DNA from: Chamaelirium japonicum
Lineage: Eukaryota > Streptophyta > Magnoliopsida > Liliales > Melanthiaceae
Direction: 5' to 3'
Assembly (NCBI GenBank): GCA_947650365.1
Contig: OX393551.1
Location: forward strand, 66,558,044-66,622,043
DNA length: 64,000 nucleotides
Shown: piece after piece, positions 22,078 through 34,172 of the stretch
Layout: each line of letters begins with the position of its first letter
Numbering within the stretch: position 1 is the first letter of the stretch
Program-made: the position numbers and the translations under genes
The notes under the pieces: generated by a model
What the model saw: only the letters and a program-made list of their open reading frames with translations
Database searches by the model: none
Told to the model about the DNA's origin: nothing

Positions 22078-24844
22078 TGATGGTGCCAAAAATGTCACCG
22101 GCTCATCGTCCACGTAGCAGCAGCAGGAAAGAACACAACGAGATGGCAAAGATCCCCATGGAGGTCGCCCATGACTTTGGGCGCACCCAGGGCGAGGTGA
22201 TCAAAACAGGAACCTCCCCTCCGGAGGGCTTCAGACTCAAGGCTAACCGCGATTTTGGGCAAGTAGCCTTGTGACCAGGATAGGTCTTGGAGTTTAAACA
22301 AGACTTTCAGGGAGCTCGCCCTGACCATCGCGGTCAGCTCGCGCGCGGAGGAAGCTACCCGAGGTCGGTGCTCATAGCTCGCCCGTAGCTTACAGTAGCG
22401 GTTCGTGGCTCACAGCCCACCCGGAGCTAACCCTGACCGCATACGACCAGCTCGCATGCGGAAAAGGTCGCCCGCGGCTGGTGCTCACAGCCTGCCCGGA
22501 GCATACAGTAGCGGTTCGTAGCTCACAACCCGCCCGAAGCCAAGGAACAAAAAATCGATATATTTCGCGAAATATCGCGAAATATATCAGAAAAATGAAA
22601 ATCCGATACGAAATACCATCTGCAATCTCGAGCATAACTGAAAATGTTAAAATATCGAGCGATTTTGCGAAATATCGAGATATTTCCACGAAATATTTCC
22701 ATCTCCACGAAATATCGCGAGATTTTGTCGAAATTTTGCGAAAATTTTGAAAAAGTTCACGAAATTTATCCGAAATTCTGTGACTAACTGGTTCTAAAAG
22801 GGGACTAGGGGGCCTGGTTCTCAGCAGCTTATTTACATATAATAACATTTAAGCAAATGTCATTTTACTTAAATGTATTTACATATATTTATATATAATA
22901 ACATTTTTATTTTCTCTATTTACTTTAAGTTATTATATGTAAATAAGCAAATACCCCCCATTTAATTTCAATAAAAATATCAAAAAAATCAAAAAACAAA
23001 GGAATCAAAAAGTAAACTTTCAATTTTAGTAGGAGAAAACAGTTTTTATGGATTTTTATAAAATCTACATGGTGAGAAAAGTGATTAAATCAACTTCTTT
23101 TTAGCTTAAAAAATTCCACAAGATATAGAAGTACGAGTACATCTAGAAAACCATGGTCCGTCTTAGGAAATTTTGAATATATAAAAACTTTTCTATATAA
23201 AAACTCTTTTTTTCAAACTTAGTAAAAAAACAGTGTTTCATATTTCAGCATAATTTTTGCACAATTTCAAATTTGCATAACTTTTCTTGTTTTAAGTCCA
23301 CTTTCAAAATCGTTTGAAACATTATTTTAGCAATCAACTAATCTTTATTTCAAAAATATTTTTATCCAAAAAAAAGATTAAAAAACATTTGAAAAATATA
23401 TATCAAAACCGAACTAAATAAGATTGCATAAGACTCACAAACTCAATACATTGGATACATGCCATGTGAAGCTCTACACCCCTAGATAGGGTACACATAT
23501 TATTTGAGTGGTCCAACGTGTGTATCTATACTTGGTTTATTACTATCCGGAGTTTCACTAAAAAATTCCATCAAAAAATCAATATTTTCACCATTTCTAC
23601 AAAATTGCAATATTTCCACACTGTCGAAATATTTTCACGAAATATTTCCATATCCAGAAGGTCGAAATTTCCACCGAAATGGAGATTTTGAACCTTGCCC
23701 AAAGCTGACCCTAACCGCATGCGACCAGCTCACACGCAAAAGAGGTCGCCCGCGGCTGGTGCACACAGCCCGCCCGGAGCTGACCCTGCCGCATGCGACC
23801 AACTCGCACGCGGAAGAGGTCGCTCGCGGCTGGTGCTCACAGCCCGCCCGGAGCTTAAAGTAGTGGTTCATGGCTCACAGCCCGCCCGGAGCTGACCCCG
23901 ACCGCATGCGACCAGCTCGCACGCGAAAGAGGTCACCCGCGGCTGGTGCTCACAGCCCGCCCGGAACTTACAGTAGCGGATCATTGCGTCCCTTGGACAA
24001 AGCAGTTTATTTCTCGAGGCCCCATTCATGAGGTACTGCGAGTCAAAGTTCTTTGCACAGCTCGCCAATTGGATAGAATACCCCAGTCGCCGCCAGTATC
24101 CAATAGCTCGCCAGGGAGCTCGCTCTGTCTGCATGCAATTTGCTCGCCCGCAGGAGAAATTGCTCCTGGCAGAATTCAAAGAACCCCTCAGAAGATGCAA
24201 CACCCACAGCTCGCTCAGGAGCTCACCCAATCACGCAAACGGCCAAAGAGTTCGCCTGTTGATAGTAGGAGAGTTTCTGAAGGTCCCCCCTCCCGTGGCC
24301 AGGAGCTCACCCAATCGCGCAACGATCAAGGAGCCCATCCTCTTTCCCACAGAGGTCGCCCACAGTAAGGCGATATCGAGCCGGCAGATGTCACCACCCC
24401 CATGGAGCTACGTGGACAATTGCAGTCTACGGAAGCCGGCCAAAGTCGATCTAGGACCTCCCAAACTGGAGCCTTCCAAAATCTCCACCTGGTATGGACA
24501 AAACCGGCGAGTTCCCCCTCACCACCACCTGGCAGGCTAAACGACAAAGGTCATTAAAGACCCATGTGGGTTAACACATAGGGGTGTAAAAGGTGTGGGA
24601 AGAAGCCACCACGTGTCAAACTCTGGCAGTCTGCAAAAGTCTATAAAGGTACAACCCCCAGCTCCAAAGTACAGGTTCGAAACTCGAAAATCCTGACCAT
24701 TTCCAACTACTACAGCTCTCCCTTGTTCACTCCTTGACTAACTTAAGCGTCGGAGGGTCTGCGCTCCTAAGAGAACCAGCCGTTCTCACGTTTCCTTTGC
24801 CTTGCAGGAGGAGCGCACGAGCCAGCAAAAATTATCCCTCGACA
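22078..24844 (+). repeat. Left LTR of the gag-only element, with nested hAT-like insertion
   Basis: Without the nested element and its duplication it is 1602 bp, against 1605 bp for the right LTR. It holds imperfect tandem units built on CAGCCCGCCCGGAGCTGACC and CGCATGCGACCAGCTCGCAC. A TATA-like CTATAAAGGTAC lies near 24640. Confidence 0.93.
22541..23697. mobile_element. hAT-like non-autonomous element 'CAAGGTTC', copy 2
   Basis: This 1157-bp element has ends CAAGGAACAAAAAATCG and, inverted, CAAGGTTCAAAATCTCC. Flanking 8-mers CCCGAAGC (22533-22540) and CCCAAAGC (23698-23705) match at 7 of 8 positions. It has the same subterminal CGAAATATCG words and the same AT-rich middle as copy 1, although that copy has a more decayed outer context. 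Confidence 0.9.
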
Positions 24845-24846
24845 TT

Positions 24847-24863
24847 TGGCGCCGTCTGTGGGA
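24847..24863 (+). other. Primer-binding site of the gag-only element
   Basis: TGGCGCCGTCTGTGGGA lies two bases inside the left LTR. This is the usual first internal motif of plant Ty3/gypsy Tat-type elements. I do not assign the tRNA. Confidence 0.85.
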
Positions 24864-25048
24864 TCTTTCGATTGGTTCCTGCGAGAATGCCCACGACCCC
24901 ATGGCCGAAAGCCTTGCTTCTCGAGGATACCCTGATGGCTCCAGCCACCCGAGGATAGAGACGGGCGAAAGCCCGCGCCGGGTCTGCGAGAAGTGGGACG
25001 CCGGCTCAAACTACCCAACCTTCTGCCCCGCTCAGTGACCAGCTCCTC

Positions 25049-26316
25049 ATGGAGATGTTGGCCACCCAACGGGCCATGATGGACGAACTGACGCGGCTAC
25101 GCCAGGTCCCCGCAACGAGCAGAAGAACGGATCCCTCCCTCGGGCTCGAGCAACGAAGGAGAGGATCAGCGGGTCAATCTCGGCAGCCAAGAGTGTCGGC
25201 AGGGGCCGCTCCCCTACGCGACCTCTTCCGATCCCGGCGTCGTATCAACCTACGCTGGCGCCCACGCGGCGGGCATCCCAGCAGGAGCCCCCTATGGGAG
25301 GCGTAGTCGCGAACGAGACAAGAGAGTTGGCTCTCGAGCAACTTTAGTGACTTGTCACCCAGCGTTCCAACAACGAGCCGACTCCGCCTTCGACCCTCCC
25401 TCGTCGACGAAGCCGAAGTGCGGGGTCCGACGAGTCAGAGACAAGGTCTCGAGGGAGAGACCGTAACCCACGCCATTGGCGTGAGGAGGAACCCACGGTG
25501 GAAGTGTTACCCCGTGCGGAGACCCGCGAGGTGACGGCCTCACACAGACCTTTCCCTGCGCCGAGACGACTACCGGTGAAGCAGCATAGCAGACACCGGG
25601 AAGTCGTCTTCGAACATCGTCGTAGCGAGGGCGCGGTCCGACCTTTAGGAAACGTGCAAGACCGCCTGGGGCCTGCGCAGCCGCTCTTGAGGGATCACCC
25701 TCGGCACTGGCAGTTACCCGGTATGCCCGTCAACCTCTTGGAAGACCTGGTCGCTCAGGGAGGGAGCTCGCCCTTCACGAGGGAGGTGCATCAAGGAGAC
25801 TTCCCCCAGCTTTGGACTCCTCCGAAGTTCATCCTGTTCGACGGATCGCAGGATCCAGTCGACCATGTGTTGGCTTACTGGAAGTTGCTGTTTTTCCAAG
25901 ACCAGGACCATGTTCTGTGTCATGCCTTCCTGAGCAGCTTGACGAGTTCAGCCCTGGACTGGTTTCATAAGTTACCTCCGGGCTCGATTCCGAGCTTCAT
26001 TACTTTGTCCGAGTTGTTCCTGGAACAGTACCGGTACAATCGACAACCCCCGAAACAAATCGAATCACTGTTCGATCTCACCATGGGCGCACGGGAGACC
26101 CTCCGGTGCTTTTCGATGAGATTCCGGAATGCCTACCTCACCCTCGAGGACTCAGCTGGGCATGACCGGACAGCCATTAGTGCCTTTCGGAGTGCGCTCC
26201 CCGAAGGAGGTGAGCTTCATGATGCTATTGTCATTTCCGATCCCCGCACCATGGTCGAGCTCTTCACTTTGGTCCAGCAACATAGTAAGCTTGAAGATGT
26301 GGTGTTCGATTGCTGA
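25049..26316 (+). pseudogene. gag polyprotein (Retrotrans_gag type), frameshifted
   Basis: The N-terminal part is in one frame from 25049 (MEMLATQRAMMDELTRLRQ, coiled-coil-like), then arginine- and serine-rich spacer sequence. The conserved gag domain is in another frame from 25498: PPKFILFDGSQDPVDHVLAY, LCHAFLSSLTSSALDWFHKL, GSIPSFITLSELFLEQY and MRFRNAYLTLED. These are the hallmarks of plant gypsy capsid proteins. The frame ends at 26314-26316 after TLVQQHSKLEDVV, before any zinc knuckle. It would form the particle shell. The frameshift between 25306 and 25498 and the missing knuckle suggest this copy cannot make a full gag. Confidence 0.88.
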
Positions 26317-27069
26317 GGAAAGGTTGCCGAACAGCAGCCTCCTACCTTGCGCGTACCTCTTGTAGACCATTTTATGAAATAAAAGATCTTTGGATTGAAT
26401 AAGTCTTTTCAAATCTGTGCTCGATAGTGATCCACAAGAACAACTTGCGCGCGATCAGCTCGTACACAGCTTCCTCAAAGAGCAGTCTGTCGTCGTGCGG
26501 ACTTAAAGCAAGACGGGGTTCTCAGTGGCCGTCCCGAATGACCTTAAGATCATCAGGGTGGTCAGCTGTCTAGGGGACTTTAAACATAACCGGGTTCCTT
26601 CGCATTCACATGCTGTGATAGGAAGCACCCCGGGGTGATCTAAGGGGACCTGAATGGGCAACCACCCATTTAGGCGACCTGAAAATCTCTTGGTAATCCC
26701 TCGAAACTTGACAACTTGGTGAGGTCGCAAAAAAGAAATGTGAAAACCACCAACGTCGAAGGCTAGGGGCAAGGCCATTGTCCGCTGTCATGCGGACGCG
26801 ATAAGCAAAACCGGGGTTCTGAGGATCCTTAACCGGACAGGGGGTAGCTAGCTTTTGATTCTTTTATCGCTTATCGAACTTCCACCCTTTGGCCCTTACG
26901 CTCTGTTTTGATTCAATTTCTATCGATTTGTAATTTTTTTTCGAGCTATAGGGCCCCACTATTTTGCACATGTCGAATTTTCATGCATATCGATCTTTTT
27001 GCAATGTCGTTTATTTTTTTTTATCGGTTTATCTACCTCGTTCGGGGTATGGTCCTCGGATCGTTGGGG
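26317..27069 (+). other. Non-coding interior of the gag-only element
   Basis: This follows the gag stop, where autonomous relatives would have protease and RT. No pol motif is visible in any frame. Mixed sequence, T-rich near 26900-27040. Confidence 0.75.
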
Positions 27070-27830
27070 AAACCACACACGCGGCCTGATGCCACGCAGT
27101 TTCGCTCGTTGAGCGACCTGGTGACATCACAGGCAGACGCGGCCTGATGCCACGCAGCTTAACTCGTTGAGCGACCTGGTGACATCACAGGCAGACGTGA
27201 CGGAGACACCTTACGCGGCCTGATAACACGCAGCTTATCTCGTTGAGCGACCTTGTGACATCACGGGCAGACGTGGCGGATACACCTTACGCGGCCTGAT
27301 GCCACACAGCTTAGCTCGTTGAGCGACATGGTGACATCACAGGCAGACGCGGCGGAGACACCTTACACAGCCTGATACCACGCAACTTAGCTCGTTGAGC
27401 GACCTGGTAACATCAAGGGCAGACACGGCGGAGACACCTTACACAGCCTGATGCTACGCAGCTTAGCTCGTTGAGCAACCTGGTGACATCACAGGCAGAT
27501 ACGGCGGAGACACCTTACACGGACTGATGCCACGTAGTTTCGCTCATTGAGTGGCCTGGTGACATCACGGGCAGACGTGATGGAGACACCTTACGCGACC
27601 TGGTGCCACGCAGTTTTGCTTGTTGAGCGACCTGGTGACATCACGGGTAGACGCGACGGAGATAACTTACGCGGCCTGATACCACGCAACTTGGCTCATG
27701 AGCGACCTGGTGATATCACGGGCAAACGCGATGGAGACAACTTACGCGGTCTGATGCCACGCAGCTTAGCTCATTGAGTGACCTGGTGATATCACGGGCA
27801 GGCGTGATGAAGACACCATATGTGGCCAGA
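27070..27830 (+). repeat. Tandem array of about 76-bp units in the gag-only element
   Basis: Ten or so units, each with GCGGCCTGATGCCACGCAG, CTCGTTGAGCGACCTGGTGA and CAGACGCGGCGGAGACACC in that order. Units start near 27081, 27140, 27217, 27291, 27366, 27443, 27520, 27595, 27670 and 27746. The first spacing is shorter because of a deletion. Short open frames in it (27547-27777) are repeat translations. Confidence 0.93.
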
Positions 27831-27969
27831 TGTCACACTCTGTAGCCGACTTCGTAGAGTAGAATACCATTTAGCTGGAACTAGTCAACAGACGGAAAGA
27901 TCGAACTGGTCTACATGGACGGCCTCGCTGGGCTCCTGAGCGGCCGGAGCTGCACCTGACCGCCCCCTC

Positions 27970-27981
27970 AGGAGGGGGTAC
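27970..27981 (+). other. Polypurine tract of the gag-only element
   Basis: AGGAGGGGGTAC ends one base before the right LTR. Confidence 0.8.
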
Positions 27982-29586
27982 TGATGGTGCCAAAAATGTC
28001 ATCGGCTCATCGTCCACGATGCAGCTGCAGGAAAGAACACAACGAGACGACAAAGATCCCCAGGGACGTCGCCCATGACTTTGGGCGCACCTAGGGCGAC
28101 CTCGGGTGATCAAAGCAGGAACCACCCCTCCGGAGGGCTCGAGACTCAAGGCCAACCACGATTTTGGGCAAGTAGCCTTGTGACCAGGATAGGTTTTGGA
28201 GTTTAAATAACACTTTCAGAGAGCTCACCCTAACCATCACAGTCAGCTCGCGCGCAGAGGAGGCTGCCCGAGGCCAGTGCTCACAGTCCGCCCGGAGCTT
28301 ACAGTAGCGGTTCGTGGCTCACAGCCCTTCCGGAGCTGACCCTAACCGCATGCGACCAGCTCGCACGCGGAAAATATCTCCCACGGCTGGTGCTCACAGC
28401 CTACCCGGAGCTGACCCTAACCGCATACGACCAGCTCGCACGCGGAAGAGGTCACCCGCGGCTAGTGCTCATAGCCCGCCCGGAGCTTAAAGTAACGGTT
28501 CATGGCTCACAGCCCGCTCGGAGCTGACCCTGACCGCATGCGACTAGCTCGCACGCGGAAGAGGTCGCCCGCGGCTGGTGCTCACAGCCTGCCCGAAGCT
28601 TAAAGTAGCGGTTTATAGCTCACAGCCCGCCCGGAGCTGACCCCGACCGCATGCGACCAGCTCGCACGCGGAAGAGGTCACCTGCGACTGGTGCTCACGG
28701 CCCGCACGGAGCTTACAGTAGCGAATCATAGCGTCCCTTGGACAGAGCAGCATCTTCCTCGAGTCCCCATTCATGAGGTACTGCGAGTCAAAGTTCTCAG
28801 CACAGCTCGCCAATTGGATAGAATACCCCAGTCGCCGCCAGTATCCAACAACTCGCTAGGGAGCTTGCTCTGTCCGCACGCAATTGGCTCGCCCACGGGA
28901 GCAATTTCTCCTGGCAGAATTCAAAGAACCCCTCAGAAGATGCAACACCCACAGCTCGCTCAAGAGCTCGACCAATCACGCAAACGGCCAAAGAATTCGT
29001 CTATTGATAATAGGAGAGTTTCTGAAGGTCCCCCCTCCCGTGGCCAGGAGCTCGCCCAATCGCGCAACGACCAAAAAGCCAGCCCTCTTTCCCACAGAGG
29101 TCGCCCACAGTAAGGCGGTATCGAGCCGGCAGATGTCACGACCCCCGTGGAGCTACGTGGACGATTGCATTCCACGGAAGCCGGCCAAAGTCGGTCTAGG
29201 ACCTCCCAGACTGGAGCCTTCCAGAATCTCCACTTGGCATAGACAAGACTGGTGAGTTCCCCCTCGCCACCGTCTGGCAGGCTAAACGACAAGGCCATTA
29301 AAGACCCATGTGGGTTAACACATGTGGGCGAGAAGGTGCGGGAAGAAGCCGTCACGTGTCAAACTCTGGCGGTCTGCAAAAGTCTATAAAGGTACACCCC
29401 CAACTTCAAAGTACAGGTTCGAAACTCGAAAACCCTAACCATTTCCAACTACTACAGCTCTCCCATGTTCACTACTTGACTGATTTGAGTGTCGGAGGGT
29501 CTGCACTCCTAAGGGAGTCAGCCGTTCTCACGTTTCCTTTGCCTTGCAGGAGGAGCGCACGAGCCAGCGAAAATTATCACCCGACA
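27982..29586 (+). repeat. Right LTR of the gag-only element (1605 bp)
   Basis: Begins TGATGGTGCCAAAAATGTCA like the left LTR. It contains about five imperfect tandem units with CGACCAGCTCGCACGCGGA between 28255 and 28720, and ends AAATTATCACCCGACA. It is followed by the duplication ATATA. Confidence 0.93.
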
Positions 29587-29591
29587 ATATA

Positions 29592-30595
29592 CCTAAAAAA
29601 TATCTCGACACACTGCTAGAGCTTCTATATCACATATCTAGATTGTATTGTTTACCCTCCAACATTTAACTTACGACGTCCATGGTGTACAGGCTTCCCA
29701 TTACTAATAGCTACAAAAACAAAACTTCTAAAATTACAACTTACTAGGATTGTTAACATTGGTCATGAAAACTATGACAATCATTGCCCCAGCTAGATAA
29801 GAGTATATGGTTGGAAAAGGTAGGCACACCACTAAACACGACATTAAAAAAAGGGTAATGTGTAAGAGGTCCCTGACAATAGATCCATCGCTTGAACAGG
29901 ACATCAAATAGTTTCATTTAGCCTAAAGTACTCCCTACATTTCATGATAAACCCGAAATTACTCCTGTTTTCTTCTCCCCTCTCTCCAAAGCAGCTCTGG
30001 CGGCAACTGCGGCGACGGCTACAACAGATGCGGTGGGGGATCAGCTATAGCAGAGGCAGCGGCATTGGCGAGCAGCTCCGGCCCTGGCGGCGGCTGCAAC
30101 AAAGGCGGCGAGAGCGTCAGCAAGCAAGTCCGGTGGTGTTTGGTGGCGATTCGGCGAGATCTCAGGTCTAGGGCTCATCCCATGGTCTGTATATCTCGGG
30201 GGTAGGGTTAGGTTTAGGTTAGGTTCGGTTCGGAAGCGGCGAGCGGTGGTGGCAACGTTCGATGGTTAGGGTTAGGTTAGGTTCGGTTTGACGGCGGCAT
30301 TCGATAGTTAGGATTAGGTTCGGTTTAGCGGCAGTGGCTGCGAACGATGGAGGCGGCGTTTGGTGGTTAGGGTTAGGGTTCGGTTCGGCGGCGGAGGCGG
30401 TGTTCGGTGGCGGCGAGCAACTTCAGCAGCGGCGGTGGTCACTGGTTCGGTGGCATACCAAAGAAATTTTGAAATGCTGTGGAGGGTAATTTCATCCACA
30501 ATATTTCAAAGTCCTTTACCTTAAAAGCACCTCCTTAAAAGGAGTTTTCACCAACTCCCCCGGAAAAAAAAAAAAGTAGCCAACAAACATCGTTG
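29592..30595. other. Intergenic DNA with GC-rich and AGGGTT-rich part
   Basis: 29592-29935 is AT-rich. 29990-30450 is GC-rich with repeated GGCGGC words and repeated GGTTAGG(G/T)TTAGG-like words. Open frames on both strands look like consequences of composition. No gene is recognised. Confidence 0.5.
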
Positions 30596-30600
30596 TCTAT

Positions 30601-32829
30601 TGTATGCACAGAAAAAAAGATCCGGGTCGTCTTTATTGCACACACGAAGATTACAGATGCCGGGACCCAGGGACTCAGGGGTAGTAAGCCGGGTGCGGCG
30701 AATATTTGATCAGGAGATTGTGGGAGAGATCCTCTAGAGGGTCCCTTTGATCCGCGTCTCCACGTGGTATTCGTGCGAGAGCTCTGAAGGGGATGCCCAG
30801 GACAGAGTTCTTTATAGGGTGAGGGTTCTTTGAGAGGCTAAGGAGTATCTGTCGTTGCTTTTGTCCCTTCCGTGTTTCGCGCTTTCTCGGCTAGGGGTTC
30901 TCGGCTTCGTTCCTCGGTCTTCGTGTCTTCCTCGATCCTTGCTAGACCTTGGCGTCCTTGATCATCGGTTCGCGGCATCGATCGTGCTTCTAGCGTCGAC
31001 TTTGGCATTGGCTTTCGGCTTTGGCTTTGCTTTGGCGTGGCTCTGGCTTTTGCTTCGCTTTGGCGCTTGCACTTGAACGTAGACGGGTAGAGGCTTGCGA
31101 TGCTTTAGTTCTTCCGGACTTCGAGTCGTATCGGCTATAGCGTGCGGTGCTTTTGCTCGTGTCCAGCGTAGTTGCTTGGCTTTGGTACTTGCGTTGCTTT
31201 GGCGCGGGCTTTACCGGGGCTTTGGCTTTGGCATCTTGCGTTGGCTTTTGCTTCGGCGTTGACTCGATCTTTTTCTCGAACGGCGATGACTACTTCTTCA
31301 AGACTTCTTCCGGCTTCCTCGACGGTTATGGCGTCATCTTGACTTCTCTTCTCCTCCGGGCTTCTTCGGCTTGATCGAAGTCGAAGGCTTTGCTTTGAAG
31401 ATGACGAGTGTAGCGCCTGCCTTGCTTCTCTTCTTCTCCGGGCTTCTTTGGCGTGTTCGGAGTCGAAGGGTTCCTTTGAAGACGGTGGGGGTGGCACCGA
31501 TCTCCGTGCGACGGTTGTAACGTCGGCTTTGCTTTGCAGACGACGGGTGTAGCAATGACTTTGCTTCTCTTCTTCTCCGGGCTTCTGTGGCGTGATCGGA
31601 GTCGAAGGGTTTCTTTGAAGACGGCGGGGGTGGCACCAATCTCCGTGCGACGGTTGTAGCATCGGCTTTGCTTTGAAGACAACGGGGTAGCGACGCTTCG
31701 AGTGTTCCTCTCCAAGCTTTCTCCTTCGTGGATGGAGCGGGCGTTTGTCGAAGGCGACAGGGTGGTGACGTTTCGGTCTTCTTCTCTGGGCTTTTGGGCT
31801 TGATCGAAGTCGAAGACTTGTTGGAGCCGACGGGGTAGTGCCGCTCCGATCTCCTTCTCCGGCCTTTGCTTCTTGCGTCTTCGGAGTCGAAGGGTTCTTC
31901 TTCTCCGAGCTTTCTTCTTCGTGCACAGAGTCGAAGGCTTGATCTTCTTGTGCAAGGGTCTTCACTTTGATGAGGGCTTTCAATGGACTAAGCCGGTCCC
32001 GAAGGGATAGGCTTGCCGGTGCCTCGTGAAGCCTTGGGTCGATGAAGAGCGCGCCTCCTCTTCTGCAGAGCTCCTTCGCCTTGCCTTCGTCTTCGACTCT
32101 GACTCCTTCGACCCTCTTGAGCCTTCCATCTCCCCCTCTATTTATAGGTGAAGGAGGGGAGGGGAGAGATATGGGAAGATTTATTTGAATTCCTTTAATA
32201 TCTCTCTCATAACTACCCAGGATTTATTCATCCATTGATGAGGGGAATAAGTCCTTATTTGCTTTCCTTTTCTGGCGGAGCAGTTATGGCTCAATCCTTT
32301 TTTTGAATTTATTTTGAATCTTGCACATAAAGTCAATGGCGACCCGGCTTCGTTTCTTATCCGTCGGATTGAGGGATCGACGTAGATCCACACTTATGTA
32401 GACGTCATACGCAACCTCCCCCCGTGCATGGCGGTATTTGTTACCTTTTTCTTCTTTTCTTTCCTTTTCTTTTCTTTCTTTCTTCCTTTTCTTTCTTTTC
32501 TTTTCTTTCCTTTCTTTTCTTGCATGGCCGGCCACCCCCCTAAGGGGTTCGGATTTCTATAGGGGGGCCGGGTGGGCCCCACTTGGGGATGGGCCCCACT
32601 TGGGGATGGGCCCACTTGGCCCCTTGTTTGGCGCGGGTCGGGTCCGGTTTGCATGTCGGGTCTCCCTCCGCATTGGTGCATGCGAGTCGGGTCCGGGTCT
32701 GAGTGCGTGTCGGGTTTGCCTCCGCATTGGTGCATGCGAGTCAGGTTCGGGTCCGAGTGCGCGTCGGGTTGGCCTCCGCATTGGTGCATGCGAGTCGGGT
32801 CCGGGTTAGACACAATTTGTGTGTCTACA
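30601..32829 (-). repeat. Solo LTR of a retrotransposon (2229 bp)
   Basis: Ends are TGTATGCACAG and, on the right, GTGTGTCTACA, flanked by the 5-bp duplication TCTAT (30596-30600 and 32830-32834). Minus orientation is set by TATAAATA (minus strand, 32139-32146) and an AATAAA signal near the other end (minus strand, 30632-30637). No internal region accompanies it, so the two LTRs recombined. It contains internal repeats (about 31370-31680) with GACGGCGGGGGTGGCACC words, and an open frame at 31135-31983 that is made of these repeats. A truncated relative lies at 59497-60663. Confidence 0.9.
32139..32146 (-). promoter_or_regulatory. TATA box of the solo LTR
   Basis: TATAAATA on the minus strand, followed by AGAGGGGGAG. 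This is the usual promoter layout of plant gypsy LTRs and fixes the orientation. Confidence 0.65.
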
Positions 32830-32834
32830 TCTAT

Positions 32835-34163
32835 ATTGCTAACCATATCTACAAATGTTCTGCACAAACTGTGCATTAACACAACAAAGCAACAACCTCA
32901 TAGATTAGGAAAAAAGCATACAAGATTTCAAGAAATAGAAAGAAACCAGAAGGATTATTTAGGCAATATCAATATGTATATAAACTAATAAAAAGATAAA
33001 AACCTTCAGTCATGCACTGATTTATCATAAGAAGCTATACAGCCAAAGAACATCATTTTACATATACGGGCACATTGCTTATAAGCACCTATTCTAAAAT
33101 AATTGCAGAAAACGGCAATTAAAGTTATTTGCAAAATGACAACTTGGCCATTTATCTGATATAGAACACCCATATCGATAAAACTATTTGAAACTTTAAG
33201 GTAAAGTAAAATTGGTGTCTAGTTCTTTTGGGATTTGAGGAAAATAAAATCAAATAAATAAAAAAAGAAACCACTTTGCTGGCAATTACAACCTTCGGTC
33301 CAGTCGTCGGAGTCATCCGAATATATTTTTGATTTGTAAAAAAACCTTGATTCTTTAACTGATGTAAATGTCATCACCTTCTAATGCCTACAGCCCTCCC
33401 CTATTGTCTGCATCGAGGTGATGGAAGTAGAAAGGTGAGGCAAAGACACTCACTTGGCATCAGGCTATAGTGCCTTACCAGTAAACCGATAGCATAATCT
33501 AATCACAACCCAGCTGCCCCTAACTCTCAAATGCGAGTGCTAGCATCTCTGCCATGGTGATTGCGAGCTCCGGTAGCCCCCCACCATCACCCGACTGTGG
33601 GGAGCTGCCGACCAGATGGCAGTCCCCCCTGTGCTAGCATCTCTAAGCCTTCATCTTCTTCTCTTTTTTTCTTCTTCCTATTCCTCCCCTGCTTCAATTT
33701 CTTCCTCCTCCTCCTCCTCTTCTCTTCTTCCCCTCATTTTCTAGATAATTGAATCTAGTTTTTAATTAATGGCTTTGCATAAATCACAAAATTCACTATA
33801 AGGTCTATTATTTACCACAATATATTGCTGCATTATCAATTTATCTATCCATCTTCATAGCGCTGATATGATTATATTTATGTTTTTCTTAAATATTTCT
33901 ACTATTTACTATTTTATACATGCTATTTTTAAAAAAAATTATTTTAAAATTAGAAATACAGAAACTCATGCTTTTTAAAAAAAAGCATGAATTTTTTTTT
34001 CAGCTTCTCATGCTTTTTTTTTTAAAGTTGACGGGTTGGTTTCCTTCTTCAATTATAAACAAACCCAATTTCTTTCTAGACTTGTCGTCGATAAGGTCTT
34101 TGAGCCTTGCAACCCCAGATTCCTCCATACGAGAATAACTGTGAAAATAAGCCCAAAGACTCA
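32835..34163. other. Intergenic DNA, nothing recognised
   Basis: AT-rich. A pyrimidine-rich run lies at about 33650-33745 (TTCTTCTTCC and CCTCCTCCTC words), and A/T homopolymer runs lie at 33930-34025. No coding similarity. Confidence 0.5.
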
Positions 34164-34172
34164 TTGCTTCAT

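Larger units (their letters stand above)
22078..29586 (+). mobile_element. Non-autonomous gag-only LTR retrotransposon (gypsy type)
   Basis: The 7509-bp element has long LTRs (TGATGGTGCC...CGACA) at 22078-24844 and 27982-29586, flanked by the 5-bp duplication ATATA (22073-22077 and 29587-29591). A primer-binding site and a purine tract are in place. The 3.1-kb interior encodes only a Retrotrans_gag-type domain. There is no protease, RT or integrase, so it must rely on a partner's enzymes, as plant TR-GAG or Dasheng-like elements do. A hAT-like element has inserted into its left LTR. Confidence 0.93.

Noticed and set aside
24767-25069. Antisense frame around the primer-binding site of the gag-only element
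   Set aside because: It crosses the LTR boundary and the primer site on the opposite strand and has no motif.
27070-27830. CRISPR-like array
   Set aside because: The units are adjacent 76-bp tandem repeats without unique spacers, inside a plant retroelement.
30190-30400. Possible interstitial telomeric repeat
   Set aside because: GGTTAGGGTTAGG-like words occur but are irregular and mixed with GGCGGC words; they are not arrays of the plant TTTAGGG unit.
31135-31983. 282-codon minus-strand frame of repeated Pro/Arg/Lys-rich segments
   Set aside because: It lies wholly inside a solo LTR and is made of that LTR's internal repeats; no domain was recognised.
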